Below, one piece after another: positions 14,146 to 21,932 of a DNA stretch of 32,823 bases. This DNA comes from Pseudomonadota bacterium. Its GTDB lineage: Bacteria > Pseudomonadota > Gammaproteobacteria > Burkholderiales > REEB80. The notes beneath the pieces were generated by a model, which did not search any database, was not told where the DNA came from, and saw nothing but the letters and a program-made list of their open reading frames with translations. The stretch is from contig JAGWIG010000029.1 in NCBI GenBank assembly GCA_028873515.1, forward strand, positions 1 through 32,823, given 5' to 3'. The stretch's first letter is position 1. Each line of letters opens with the position of its first letter. The position numbers and the translations under genes were made by a program.

Positions 14146-16276
14146 TCATACCTGGTTCCATGCCCTGTTGTGGCTGTTGCTGACCACCGCCCATCTGACC
14201 GACCTGACTCATCATCTGAGACAAGAATTCATTCCCAGCGGAGTTTTGCTGAGCTTCTGCCTTGTCTTTCTGAACGTCTATATCTTGCTTATAGTCGAAT
14301 GATTCTATCCCAGATGCAGCCAATGAAGTTTCGACCTCTCCGTATTTGGAGATAGCCTCAATTAAAGCCGTGATGGCCTCCATCTTAGCCTTAGTGCTCA
14401 TTGCTTCATTCTTCTGAACCTCGGACAATCTCTCTTCAAATAACCCAACGTTAGAATCCGACCTGCTATGTCTTTCTCTCGCAGTTGCTAAATTAGAAAC
14501 CGCCTTGGACATCATTTCCTTGAGCTTAGCTTCTTCGAACGCATGCTGAATATTAGTTGCTTCAGCCTCAACAGCAGATTGTTGTTGTTCCATTTGTTGC
14601 AATATCTCGATGAGCTCTTTCTTGCCTTGGATTGGCGCCTTCTCGGCTAGCTTGCTAGGAGGTATGATTCCGCCGAGTTGTTGATTAAGTTCAAGCCATT
14701 GTTGGTACTCTTGGTATTTTTGGGATGGAGTTAAAACACCTTCCTCAACAATGACTTGAGTTTTTGCGAATACCCTCGAGAAGAAGAACGGAGTTGGCTC
14801 TTCACCGATCAGCATGCCGACTTTCGCGGGATTCCAGTTCTGTTGGATGATCGCAAGCATGAGTTCGCCGAGTTGCTTGAGAGATAGATCCCACTGATCG
14901 AAGTACTTTTGCAAGACCATCAAGTTGGCAGCCTGCTTCAGCATCACCGTGAGACTAGACGCTTGCGATTGGTCTTGCGCCGACCATGTCTCTAGGTTTA
15001 CCCCTGACGTGCTAAAGATAAGCGATTGTAGCTGATCTGCTAGCGCCATATCGGATTCTGGAACTGCTGAAGGCATAATCTTTTGGCAATCAGTTAGCTC
15101 ATAGCCTTCGTTGATGATGATATCCCAGCCTTGGCCAGACTTCTTGAGGTTATCTTCATTGGCAATTGCGCCGCTTTTGCGTATCCATCCAGCGTTGATT
15201 GTTGCTTCTGAGATGTCATGGTTTAAAATTATGCGTCTATTTAAGAGGTAATTCGAGTCGCGCATCGTCCTAACGAGACCGCGAACACGTAAGTCATAGT
15301 AATTATTGTGCGGTTCGTAGTTCCAAATCACCGGAACGAAAGGGCATCCATCAAATCCCAAAGGATTCTCGCCTTGGAACATCAATTGGTCATTCAATAC
15401 AACAGCCAACTTCCAACATGGAACATCGACCTCAACCACTTCTAGATCAGGTATGTTGTATAAAAGGGCATCCAGATGATCATCTCCGCCAGCATAGTCA
15501 AAGAATTGGTTTCTCGTCGCACTGTATAACCTCTTTTTCTTTTTACGCCACTTGTACCAGACATAAGAAAGCACCATTAGGTCGTTTCTTGCCATATTAT
15601 AGTTTTCAGGCAAGAAGTAAAAGCTTCCATATCGTTGAGGTGTACCTGACATGGGTGTTACAGTTGAAATCTTGTCAGGGAATCGCACTTCGGCTTCTTG
15701 TTTGCTAATATATTCTTGGCACCATACGAATTGAGCATCTGATCCGTCTAGAGAACGCATGTATGGATCAATAAGAAAGCTGTTGTACTCCCATAATTTG
15801 ACCTTCAATTCACCCTGAGCCGGATCGTCTTTCGTGTAATCGAGATAAGGTTGAAGCAAAACCATGCCAGTGATGCAAGCCTGCTCACAAGCGCGAGAGA
15901 ACTGCTCATGAATCCCATTTGCGTTGCATAGATGAGTCATCAGTTTTGTGTATTGGTCAGTAGTCTGTGTGTCTGCGCCTTCTGCCGGGATGTAGTTGAT
16001 TTGTTTTCGGTGTTGGCGCTGATAGCCTGTGACCATGTTCACGGGCTGTTGCAAAAGATTGAAGTAGAATTGCTGCTGAGACGACTGTTGAGTTATCCCA
16101 AAGTATCGATTAACAAAGGTTTGGGCACCTGCATAGAAAAGCGTATCGATGTTACTTTGGTTCCAGCGAGCCTGTTCGATAGGTTGGAATTTGCTATAGA
16201 GAGAATCTAACCACTGGCGGACGTTCCCTTGAGACGGTTCAAGGTTATTTGCCCATGGAGGCATATAAAAAGACAT
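14129..16276 (-). CDS. Portal protein, P22-like, 715 aa
   Basis: The N-terminal part (IDTLFYAGAQTFVNRYFGI, then PVNMVTGYQRQHRKQINYIP) and the central PFVPVIWNYEPHNNYYDLRV, VRTMRDSNYLLNRRI blocks fit the portal family of P22/N4-type phages, and the length fits. Residues about 560-690 form a long Gln/Glu/Ala-rich helical domain like the portal barrel, ending in a Gln/Gly-rich tail (MGGGQQQPQQGMEPGMN). The dodecamer sits at one capsid vertex, binds the terminase and conducts DNA. Position between terminase and scaffold agrees. AAAGGAG precedes the ATG. Confidence 0.92.
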   Translation of the reverse strand: MSFYMPPWANNLEPSQGNVRQWLDSLYSKFQPIEQARWNQSNIDTLFYAGAQTFVNRYFGITQQSSQQQFYFNLLQQPVNMVTGYQRQHRKQINYIPAEGADTQTTDQYTKLMTHLCNANGIHEQFSRACEQACITGMVLLQPYLDYTKDDPAQGELKVKLWEYNSFLIDPYMRSLDGSDAQFVWCQEYISKQEAEVRFPDKISTVTPMSGTPQRYGSFYFLPENYNMARNDLMVLSYVWYKWRKKKKRLYSATRNQFFDYAGGDDHLDALLYNIPDLEVVEVDVPCWKLAVVLNDQLMFQGENPLGFDGCPFVPVIWNYEPHNNYYDLRVRGLVRTMRDSNYLLNRRIILNHDISEATINAGWIRKSGAIANEDNLKKSGQGWDIIINEGYELTDCQKIMPSAVPESDMALADQLQSLIFSTSGVNLETWSAQDQSQASSLTVMLKQAANLMVLQKYFDQWDLSLKQLGELMLAIIQQNWNPAKVGMLIGEEPTPFFFSRVFAKTQVIVEEGVLTPSQKYQEYQQWLELNQQLGGIIPPSKLAEKAPIQGKKELIEILQQMEQQQSAVEAEATNIQHAFEEAKLKEMMSKAVSNLATARERHSRSDSNVGLFEERLSEVQKNEAMSTKAKMEAITALIEAISKYGEVETSLAASGIESFDYKQDIDVQKDKAEAQQNSAGNEFLSQMMSQVGQMGGGQQQPQQGMEPGMNVPQG

Positions 16277-16285
16277 CGGGACTCC

Positions 16286-16323
16286 TTTGCAATGAACATA
16301 TCATTAAATATTTTAATTGCAAA
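16286..16323 (-). promoter_or_regulatory. Portal leader: inverted repeat and promoter-like boxes
   Basis: TTTGCAAT and ATTGCAAA (16286-16293 and 16316-16323) form a perfect 8-bp inverted repeat around AT-rich DNA; one arm overlaps the AAAGGAG of the portal. On the minus strand TTGCAA (16322-16317), a 16-nt spacer and TATGTT (16300-16295) resemble a promoter. The repeat could be an operator or, if transcribed, a hairpin that hides the ribosome-binding site. Confidence 0.4.
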
Positions 16324-16341
16324 TGAGTTAGAACGCGATGT

Positions 16342-16530
16342 TTACTTTTTACGCATACTTTTGAGGGTCTCGGCAAGCACCGCACGCTTCTTCAACGTAG
16401 GATTCTTTGAGTGCTCAGCCTTCACAAGTTTCTTCTCCGGAATCTTCTTTCCTTCCTTAACATGCAACTCTTTGTGAAGTGCTCCAGGATGCTTTATGGT
16501 GCCTTGAATCCATTTCTTTTTCTCTTCCAT
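16342..16530 (-). CDS. Small basic conserved phage protein, 62 aa
   Basis: MEEKKKWIQGTIKHPGALHK then EGKKIPEKKLVKAEHSKNPT and a basic end (AETLKSMRKK). The KWIQ..IKHPGALH....EGKKIP..KL pattern recurs in phages of many hosts near the portal. Lys-rich, probably nucleic-acid or virion associated. Function unknown; the family is recognised from memory. Confidence 0.72.
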   Translation of the reverse strand: MEEKKKWIQGTIKHPGALHKELHVKEGKKIPEKKLVKAEHSKNPTLKKRAVLAETLKSMRKK

Positions 16531-16589
16531 TTTAACATTCCCTCCAGAGGAATTTGGGATGTGATTTTAACAAACGTGTGAGGTTGAAC

Positions 16590-16748
16590 TTAACATTTCT
16601 TATCGTTAATTGCATCTACCAAAAGCAATATAGAATGACATAGAGCAGCCGTGTTAACGTCTACTTCGTATTCACTTCCATTAATTTCCACTCTGTGTTC
16701 TTTCTCATTCCAATGTGTAATATGCCAGGAATTATCGTCTTTTTGCAT
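16590..16748 (-). CDS. Small hypothetical protein, 52 aa
   Basis: MQKDDNSWHITHWNEKEHRV, then EINGSEYEVDVNTAALCHSI, ending NDKKC. Its ATG follows the stop of the upstream gene with no gap (TAAATG), suggesting coupled translation. It looks like a small beta-rich domain; unrecognised. Confidence 0.6.
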   Translation of the reverse strand: MQKDDNSWHITHWNEKEHRVEINGSEYEVDVNTAALCHSILLLVDAINDKKC

Positions 16749-16943
16749 TTAGCACCCCTTCTTTTTCATCTTTTTAAGCTCTTTCATCGCCGGGTCTCTC
16801 ACCTCGCGGTCAATCTTCACAAGCTTCTCGTTCTTCTTCTCAGCGCCTTTGAGGACTTTCATAGCGGCTTTTTCTTTCCCATGCTTGATGTCCTTCTCAG
16901 CGGATTCCATAGCTTTAGTAACTTTGTGCATCTTCTTGTCCAT
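16749..16943 (-). CDS. Lys-rich helical small protein, 64 aa
   Basis: MDKKMHKVTKAMESAEKDIK, then HGKEKAAMKVLKGAEKKNEK: very basic, helical, no hydrophobic core, ending KKMKKKGC. Such proteins often occur in the portal-terminase region and may bind DNA or be packed in the virion. Role unknown. Confidence 0.6.
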   Translation of the reverse strand: MDKKMHKVTKAMESAEKDIKHGKEKAAMKVLKGAEKKNEKLVKIDREVRDPAMKELKKMKKKGC

Positions 16944-16945
16944 GA

Positions 16946-17098
16946 TCAGTCCTTTTTCTTTTTACGTTTCTTCTCGCCCGCCTCGCTATATGCGATAGCT
17001 ACTGCTTGCTTCTGAGGCTTTCCCGCTTCCATTTCTCTCTTTACATTCTCTGAGAAGCCTTTCTTTGACTTCGCAGCTTTCCCTTTAACTAATGGCAT
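16946..17098 (-). CDS. Small basic protein (MPL-KGKA family), 50 aa
   Basis: Start chosen at ATG 17098 (MPLVKGKAAKSKKGFSENVK) because the MPLVKGK..K.GFSENVK.EM..GKPQKQAVAIAYS pattern is widespread in phages; the longer frame to 17167 would add 23 residues overlapping the upstream gene. The protein ends with a run of Lys/Arg. It overlaps the end of the upstream gene by 10 nt. Function unknown. Confidence 0.75.
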   Translation of the reverse strand: MPLVKGKAAKSKKGFSENVKREMEAGKPQKQAVAIAYSEAGEKKRKKKKD

Positions 17099-17307
17099 AA
17101 TTCCTCCTGTAGTCTTAATTGTTCGCCTTTCAAGTAGTTCCTCATATTTGAATCTGGACGCATCCAATGAGTCATGTGTTGCTCATCTGCCCACCATCCA
17201 AATCGATCGAATGGACCATACCAATATGAAGTCGGGTATTCTTTACGGGCCATAAGAACGAGCTCTCCATTATCTGGGATGCTGTCTTTGCAATCAATCC
17301 AGTTCAT
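17089..17307 (-). CDS. DUF551-like small protein, 72 aa
   Basis: MNWIDCKDSIPDNGELVLMA and the later GWWADEQHMTHWMRP follow the DUF551 pattern: an opening W(I)..D..P..G..VL and a closing THWMP-like block. Members are common in phages and have no established function. It overlaps the genes on both sides, in a run of overlapping small genes between the terminase and portal. Confidence 0.6.
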   Translation of the reverse strand: MNWIDCKDSIPDNGELVLMARKEYPTSYWYGPFDRFGWWADEQHMTHWMRPDSNMRNYLKGEQLRLQEELCH

Positions 17308-17530
17308 TTATTCCCTCTGGTATTAGGTATCGTATCTCTTCGCAGAACTTATCAAGTGCGAGATTCTCGTCTTCTGCCCACTTCAAGCGGCCTCGGCATT
17401 TTTCATCTATACGACGCAATGCCAAGAACATATCATCAGTGATGTCAAACAACTTCTTTTCATTGCGATCGCGGGGCAACACGAATGTATAGGTGACCGT
17501 AGGGCCGTAGTTCTCGTAATCGTCCATCAT
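17294..17530 (-). CDS. Small hypothetical protein, 78 aa
   Basis: MMDDYENYGPTVTYTFVLPR, then a helical acidic part (DITDDMFLALRRIDEKCRGR). The YTF.LP opening recalls small phage proteins that have no assigned role. Its start overlaps the preceding stop (ATGA), and its stop lies inside the next gene, so all these genes are translated as a coupled series. Confidence 0.6.
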   Translation of the reverse strand: MMDDYENYGPTVTYTFVLPRDRNEKKLFDITDDMFLALRRIDEKCRGRLKWAEDENLALDKFCEEIRYLIPEGINELD

Positions 17531-17703
17531 CTCACCTTTGGCAGCTTAGCCCAGAATATATGCTTTCCTTCAATTTCGCCGATATTATCAGAATCAATCA
17601 AATTACAATCCCAGTAATCCCAATCACCTTGCTTAATGCGCCAAAGAACTAATATTTCTTCTCCGGGATCTGGTTTTTCATCTTTGAGGTTGATAAGTTT
17701 CAT
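17527..17703 (-). CDS. Small hypothetical protein, 58 aa
   Basis: MKLINLKDEKPDPGEEILVL, WRIKQGDWDYWDCNLI and the closing HIFWAKLPKVR. The P..GEEILVLW opening and FWAKLP close resemble DUF551, the same fold suggested for the gene two places downstream, so they may be diverged paralogues. Both ends overlap neighbours by 4 nt (ATGA). Confidence 0.55.
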   Translation of the reverse strand: MKLINLKDEKPDPGEEILVLWRIKQGDWDYWDCNLIDSDNIGEIEGKHIFWAKLPKVR

Positions 17704-18074
17704 GGGAGTCTTTTCCGTGGTTTGAACACATATGGTATGTTGCTGGTTAATGTTTTGGATATCTTGAACGACTTCTTTAGATGCTCTAGATATTCCATGA
17801 TGTACACTACCAACCCGAACAGATATCGGTCAACGATCATCATATCGTTCTCGATAGCTTCAAGAGTTGGAAAACAAATGAGAGCTTTGCGATCATCGAG
17901 TTGGATTCTATCCTGCATGTCTTTCTTAAGCATTTCCCAGATGGTTGGAACATTCTTGATATCCAAGACGAAATTAACAGCAAATTGAGACATCGGGTGG
18001 ATTTCTCCTTGGTTTAATGTTCCTGTTGGTCCGTTTTCTAATACGATTTCTGGTTGTTTCAGTTCTTCAGTCAT
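17700..18074 (-). CDS. Hypothetical protein downstream of terminase, 124 aa
   Basis: Mostly helical in the second half (EAIENDMMIVDRYLFGLVVY, then IMEYLEHLKKSFKIS), with an acidic start and a basic end (FKPRKRLP). No family recognised. It follows the large terminase with a 13-nt gap and its stop overlaps the next start. Function unknown. Confidence 0.6.
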   Translation of the reverse strand: MTEELKQPEIVLENGPTGTLNQGEIHPMSQFAVNFVLDIKNVPTIWEMLKKDMQDRIQLDDRKALICFPTLEAIENDMMIVDRYLFGLVVYIMEYLEHLKKSFKISKTLTSNIPYVFKPRKRLP

Positions 18075-18087
18075 TTTATTCCTATGT

Positions 18088-19563
18088 TTAAAATCTATAA
18101 TGCCGTTGACCTTTTCCTAAGTTGGTAGCATCTGTCTCTTTCTGTCCAAAGAACACAAGGCCTGAGGCGAGGGTCCTGAATGCGTCAGCTCCATGTGACG
18201 CCCAATTATGCAGCGGTTGGCTCTTCCAACAGCCATGCTTGTCATCCCATTCTTTCTTGTAGTTCTCAAGGCATTTGATGCCAGAAGAGCATTTCTTCTC
18301 ATCAAACCAGCAGCGATTGAATATGCCTCGAGCTTTATCTATCCCTACAACGATAGCAGCTTTTGGCACAGCGATAAAGTTTATGCCCATCTGACGTGCT
18401 GATGACTGACGATTCATACCGCTTGTGTATTCATGGGCCATGATGTCGTGAGGTGCAAGATGCTTGTCATACACATAGGGTTTAGACTTCACAACGCCCA
18501 GCCAATGCGCTAGGGACTCGCCAGAGCCTTCAACGTAGTCGATGACATGTATCTCCTTGCCTACCAGCTGGAACCACCAAATTGATGTAGAATCGTTGTA
18601 TCCTAAATCCCAGGCAGTGTTGACGGGAACCGCTTCATCATATGGGACGTGGCCGATACGCCCTTCTAAGCGTGCAGTAGTGACGTTCTTGGCATAATAT
18701 GCACCCTCATTAGATTGTTCCCATGCTTCTTCTGGAGTGGAGGGAAACTCGCGCATCATGTTATCGCGCTGGTTAGCCTCGACAGCTGCATACCAGTTCT
18801 TCTGCTCTGGATCAAGTGTAATGCCTCTGCCTTCAAGCGACTTGAAGTAATCCAACGCATCTTCTGTGCATGATACCGGCGAGCCAAGTCGATATGCTGG
18901 TTCTCTCCACCAAGGGAAGAAGTGAAAGCGATAATCCAGCTCAGTTAGCTTATGCTTAGAATGCTTCTGAGCTTGAGCCTTCTGGCACATATCGTAGAAG
19001 TATCCCTCTTTGCCTTCAGCAGTCGATTCAATGAATACGAATTGCCCAGTAGCGACGGTATTCAAAGCTCCTGTCATGACCTCTGTGGCTTTATCTGGTG
19101 ATTCAGCGCATAGTTTACCGAACTCGGAAATATGCAGATATTGCAATGTGCTACCACGCATCGAGTTACCGACACGCATTGTTGAGCCATTAGAGAATGA
19201 TAGCTCACGAGCGCTGTCTGATGTGGCTTTGATCTTCGACTTGATGTATGGATCGAGTGAATCATATGCGAACTTGATACGCTGGAACATGATCTCCGAG
19301 TCTTCACGCTTGTGACAGATGATACCTGCGGTGATGCCTTCGTTGAATAGACACTTATCCAAGAACAACATGCAAACGTATGTAGATATTCCGAGCTGGC
19401 GTGCCTTCAAGATGATATTGCAATACCACAGATTGTCATGCAGCTCTTGTTGGGCCCAGTTCATGCTGAACTTGATTTTGCGTCCGCGTTTATCAAGAAT
19501 GCAGTAGAGATTGTTGAGCCGCCAATTGTCGTCTGTGAGATATCTCTCTACGTTTTCATTCAT
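18088..19563 (-). CDS. terL: Terminase large subunit, 491 aa
   Basis: The DNA-packaging motor and nuclease. ATPase: Walker A-like KARQLGIST (residues 53-61), Walker B LQYLHISEFG (140-149) and the coupling motif ESTAEG (179-184). C-terminal RNase H-like nuclease: Asp at NTAWDLGYNDS (319), IDYVEG (342), PHDIMAHEY (373) and HGADAFRTLA (460). The start was taken at MNENVERYL (19563), preceded by a GGTGGGGAT-rich site; an in-frame ATG at 19584 is the alternative. The start overlaps the upstream 74-residue gene. It cuts concatemers and pumps DNA through the portal encoded downstream. Confidence 0.95.
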   Translation of the reverse strand: MNENVERYLTDDNWRLNNLYCILDKRGRKIKFSMNWAQQELHDNLWYCNIILKARQLGISTYVCMLFLDKCLFNEGITAGIICHKREDSEIMFQRIKFAYDSLDPYIKSKIKATSDSARELSFSNGSTMRVGNSMRGSTLQYLHISEFGKLCAESPDKATEVMTGALNTVATGQFVFIESTAEGKEGYFYDMCQKAQAQKHSKHKLTELDYRFHFFPWWREPAYRLGSPVSCTEDALDYFKSLEGRGITLDPEQKNWYAAVEANQRDNMMREFPSTPEEAWEQSNEGAYYAKNVTTARLEGRIGHVPYDEAVPVNTAWDLGYNDSTSIWWFQLVGKEIHVIDYVEGSGESLAHWLGVVKSKPYVYDKHLAPHDIMAHEYTSGMNRQSSARQMGINFIAVPKAAIVVGIDKARGIFNRCWFDEKKCSSGIKCLENYKKEWDDKHGCWKSQPLHNWASHGADAFRTLASGLVFFGQKETDATNLGKGQRHYRF

Positions 19564-19780
19564 CCCATCCCCACCCTTCATCACAGGAATTCCACGAAGT
19601 GATCATTTCTAGAGATGGATAGCTGACAATATGAGCCCAATCACATCCCTCTCCACTCATTACCCCTCTCACATAAGATTTACCCCAAGACAATGAATGG
19701 AATAAGCCAACAAAATCCAACATTCCTCCCTGGGGATAATGTTTTTTACCAGCAAAAACCATGTACACTTCTTCATCCAT
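19556..19780 (-). CDS. Small hypothetical protein between terminase subunits, 74 aa
   Basis: MDEEVYMVFAGKKHYPQGGM, then LDFVGLFHSLSWGKSYV and a Trp-rich end (GWGWDE). The YYP.GG..DF.G pattern with a later W-HIV recalls small phage proteins seen in many genomes, with no assigned function. It overlaps the small terminase by 8 nt and the large terminase by 8 nt, so the three are probably translated together. Confidence 0.6.
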   Translation of the reverse strand: MDEEVYMVFAGKKHYPQGGMLDFVGLFHSLSWGKSYVRGVMSGEGCDWAHIVSYPSLEMITSWNSCDEGWGWDE

Positions 19781-20195
19781 CTTGTTTTACGTCGAGTCCT
19801 CGTTTCTTATTCATTACGCGTTCTACGAATTCATCTTCGTTCATTACCACTATAGATGCTTGGGCCATTTTTGTTGGGTGAGTAAATGTATGATTGGTAC
19901 AAAGCATCCATGTTGCGATACCTGCATCCATCTTCTTAAACAGGCTTCCTGTGACCAATTTTTCCTCTTGAATTTCTTTGGCTATAGATAATGCTTCCGA
20001 AAAGTAGTCAGATTGTTTTTCCCATTCGCTTAAGTATCTGGACTTTATGTTTTTTGATGAGCAAAAGTATTTAAAAAACACATTCTCCGGTTTTGCCCTC
20101 ATCCACTCTAATAATTCATCTGCCATATCTTCAATCTCTTCTTGAGTGAAAATTCTAGGGCGTCCCATTTCTGGTTTTAACTTTCTTTCTTTCAT
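19773..20195 (-). CDS. terS: Terminase small subunit, 140 aa
   Basis: Begins MKERKLKPEMGRPRIFTQEE; the GRPR..T.EEIE...DELLEWM opening is a common start of small terminase subunits. The following part (KYFCSSKNIKSRYLSEWEKQ) looks like a DNA-binding helix-turn-helix and the rest is helical, as in the oligomerisation region. It recognises the packaging site and hands DNA to the large subunit, encoded two genes downstream. It is the first gene of the minus packaging/structural block; an AT-rich leader lies upstream. Confidence 0.82.
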   Translation of the reverse strand: MKERKLKPEMGRPRIFTQEEIEDMADELLEWMRAKPENVFFKYFCSSKNIKSRYLSEWEKQSDYFSEALSIAKEIQEEKLVTGSLFKKMDAGIATWMLCTNHTFTHPTKMAQASIVVMNEDEFVERVMNKKRGLDVKQDG

Positions 20196-20286
20196 ATAAT
20201 CACCATGGATTAAAATTAAAATTGCATATCAAGTATATTTTTTAATCTTATTCACACGGCTTATGAAATGCCACAAAAATCAAATC

Positions 20287-20331
20287 GCCCACCCATTTTT
20301 TCGATGTATCACGCGTGGGCTGCTGTGATGC
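20287..20331. promoter_or_regulatory. Interlocked helices, pseudoknot-like
   Basis: GCCCAC/GTGGGC (20287-20292 with 20315-20320) and GTATCAC/GTGATGC (20306-20312 with 20325-20331, one G.T) are interlocked. They could form an H-type pseudoknot or be alternative hairpins. They lie in the divergent control region 20196-20425, which holds no gene. Confidence 0.35.
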
Positions 20332-20356
20332 ATTCTCTTTACATTCATCTATTTGC

Positions 20357-20373
20357 GTTGCTAAATATTGGTC
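20357..20373. promoter_or_regulatory. GTTGCTA half-site upstream of the plus operon
   Basis: GTTGCTAAATATTGGTC keeps the left half of the perfect palindrome GTTGCTA-AAA-TAGCAAC found at 21214. Related sites lie at 25468 and 26575, each before a plus-strand gene. Candidate operator. Confidence 0.35.
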
Positions 20374-20425
20374 GATTCTATCAATATGATACCTAAAAAT
20401 AACGTTAACCTCAAGGGAAATATAC

Positions 20426-20632
20426 ATGAAAATTGGAATATTTGATCCTGAATTGATGGAATGTAAATATATCGAAAAAATAATAATTCACGATGATGTG
20501 ATGAATTCTATATTCACCATGAAAGTAGAATTTTCAGCTGGCCCCAGTATTTTAGAAACATATACATCCCGAAAAGAAAGAACCAAAGCCTTAAATAAGT
20601 TTCCATATAATCTCGCTGAAACACCATCCTGA
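20426..20632 (+). CDS. Small hypothetical protein, 68 aa
   Basis: MKIGIFDPELMECKYIEKII, then SIFTMKVEFSAGPSILETYT. Short beta-strand-like sequence with a basic end. AAGGGA lies 9 nt upstream of the ATG. It opens a plus-strand operon of nine small genes divergent from the packaging genes, which suggests early expression. Unrecognised. Confidence 0.6.
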   Translation: MKIGIFDPELMECKYIEKIIIHDDVMNSIFTMKVEFSAGPSILETYTSRKERTKALNKFPYNLAETPS

Positions 20633-20645
20633 GGGCATTTTTGAT

Positions 20646-20807
20646 ATGAAAAAATTATGCGTTTTAGAAGAAGATGAATATGATAAAGTTTGCAATCTCC
20701 TTGCTCATGTTTGGCATAATCTCAATTGTCTTCCTTATTCCAATGAATTGATTAAAGAAGCGATGTGGTCCGTGGAAGATGCTCAAACCCTACTTGGTAA
20801 TCGATGA
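20646..20807 (+). CDS. Small hypothetical protein, 53 aa
   Basis: MKKLCVLEEDEYDKVCNLLA, then HVWHNLNCLPYSNELIKEAM. Helical, acidic. Its stop overlaps the next start (ATGA), and 13 nt separate it from the upstream gene. Unrecognised. Confidence 0.6.
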   Translation: MKKLCVLEEDEYDKVCNLLAHVWHNLNCLPYSNELIKEAMWSVEDAQTLLGNR

Positions 20808-21214
20808 GAAACAGAGCTAAATGCCGTCTATGCGGTGACGTCATCGAATCCTTTCATCAACACGACTACGTAAGATGCTCGTGTGATCAGATCGCTGTTG
20901 ATGGAGGGAATCACTACCACAAGTGCGAAGCTGTGGATTGGGTGAACTTCATTCGGATTGATGATGAAGGGAACGAGATTCTCCCCAAGATTGTGGATCA
21001 GATTGCGGACGCACGCAAGCCGATCGATACCGTGATCTCAGAGCCTCCTCCATTATCGCGAGATGAAAAGATGATGATGCTGAAGCAAATGGCTGATTCT
21101 TACGATAGACTGCCTCAGAGCGCTATGATGGTATCTCCCACCAACTACGACATGCATGCATTGATTATTTTATTGCATTCGATCTTGAAAGAGATTGACC
21201 TAAATGGGAAATAG
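20804..21214 (+). CDS. Zinc-ribbon-like phage protein (DUF7695-type N-terminus), 136 aa
   Basis: The first 45 residues hold spaced Cys and His: CRLCGDVIESFHQHDYVRCS, then CDQIAVDGGNHYHKC. This CxxC...CxC..IAVDGG pattern matches a small phage domain I recall as DUF7695, probably a zinc ribbon. The remainder (residues 60-136) is acidic and helical. It is the third gene of the plus operon; the ATG overlaps the previous stop and the TAG sits at the edge of the operator-like palindrome at 21214. Function unknown. Confidence 0.7.
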   Translation: MRNRAKCRLCGDVIESFHQHDYVRCSCDQIAVDGGNHYHKCEAVDWVNFIRIDDEGNEILPKIVDQIADARKPIDTVISEPPPLSRDEKMMMLKQMADSYDRLPQSAMMVSPTNYDMHALIILLHSILKEIDLNGK

Positions 21215-21230
21215 TTGCTAAAATAGCAAC
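21214..21230. promoter_or_regulatory. Perfect palindrome GTTGCTA-AAA-TAGCAAC
   Basis: A 17-bp inverted repeat between two genes of the plus operon. The same half-site occurs at 20357-20373, 25468-25484 (degenerate) and 26575-26591, all upstream of plus-strand genes. It is probably the best copy of an operator; the HTH protein at 26389-26565 is a candidate reader. Confidence 0.5.
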
Positions 21231-21232
21231 AT

Positions 21233-21481
21233 ATGATTAAGAAAGAAACGATGCGAGCAACTGAGATCGGACTTGTTAAGCTAATGAATGAATCCGATAT
21301 GCCCGGCCCTGAGGGAGCCGAAGTCTTATTGAATGTGTTTTTCTCTCTATGTGTTACATCCAATATCACTCCATCCATGTTTGAGAAAGAGATAACTACG
21401 AACATGAATATTGATTACTGTGAATTTTATGAGCGCACTAAAACCCAATGGCAAAATATACAAAAAGATGACCAACCTTGA
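21233..21481 (+). CDS. Small hypothetical protein, 82 aa
   Basis: MIKKETMRATEIGLVKLMNE, then GPEGAEVLLNVFFSLCVTSN. Helical and soluble. A second in-frame ATG at 21251 has an AAGAAAG before it and may be the true start, giving 76 residues. Unrecognised. Confidence 0.55.
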   Translation: MIKKETMRATEIGLVKLMNESDMPGPEGAEVLLNVFFSLCVTSNITPSMFEKEITTNMNIDYCEFYERTKTQWQNIQKDDQP

Positions 21482-21641
21482 AGAGTTCATGATGAGACAA
21501 TACTTGGAAGTAGCAGACTGGATAGAACAAGCATTGATTACTAGAGAAAATGACTTCAACGACCCTATAGAAGAACGCATAAGCCTAAAAGACGAAGATT
21601 TCGATGATCAGTATGACATGTATGAGCGTGAGGGATCATGA
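21468..21641 (+). CDS. Small acidic protein, 57 aa
   Basis: Start taken at ATG 21468 (MTNLEEFMMRQYLEVADWIE), which overlaps the end of the upstream gene by 14 nt; the frame's first ATG at 21411 would overlap far more. Rich in Asp and Glu (DPIEERISLKDEDFDDQYDM). Stop overlaps the next start. Unrecognised; an acidic DNA-mimic-like protein is conceivable but not shown. Confidence 0.5.
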   Translation: MTNLEEFMMRQYLEVADWIEQALITRENDFNDPIEERISLKDEDFDDQYDMYEREGS

Positions 21642-21730
21642 GGTTATCTTATCGTCGAGCTGGGAAAATCGCGTTGGGTATCATCATCTTCTGGATTGGA
21701 GTAATTGTATCTAAGGTTTTCTATGACTAG
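21638..21730 (+). CDS. Single-pass membrane micro-protein, 30 aa
   Basis: MRLSYRRAGKIALGIIIFWI then GVIVSKVFYD. A positively charged start is followed by one hydrophobic helix, so it should insert in the inner membrane. ATGA overlap with the upstream gene and 8-nt overlap with the next. Function unknown. Confidence 0.55.
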   Translation: MRLSYRRAGKIALGIIIFWIGVIVSKVFYD

Positions 21731-21932
21731 AGATGAAGAAATCGACAGAGCTCGTGAGATTCTCACCGATGGTCTTATTATAATACACTCTGAAGGCATC
21801 TCGTATTCTTCGACGATCGTTGCTTTAGCTATCCATCTTGGAATTGGGATGGCGTCTGGTGGTTTTAAACGCGGCGATTGCAATGAGTTATTTGGGACAA
21901 TCTTAGAAATTTGGCAACAGAACAAGGACTAA
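21723..21932 (+). CDS. Small hypothetical protein, 69 aa
   Basis: Start taken at ATG 21723 (MTRDEEIDRAREILTDGLII); a frame start at 21705 lies deep in the upstream micro-gene. Two helices flank a Gly-rich turn (HLGIGMASGGFKRGDCNEL). Unrecognised. Its stop is directly followed by the ATG of the next gene. Confidence 0.55.
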   Translation: MTRDEEIDRAREILTDGLIIIHSEGISYSSTIVALAIHLGIGMASGGFKRGDCNELFGTILEIWQQNKD

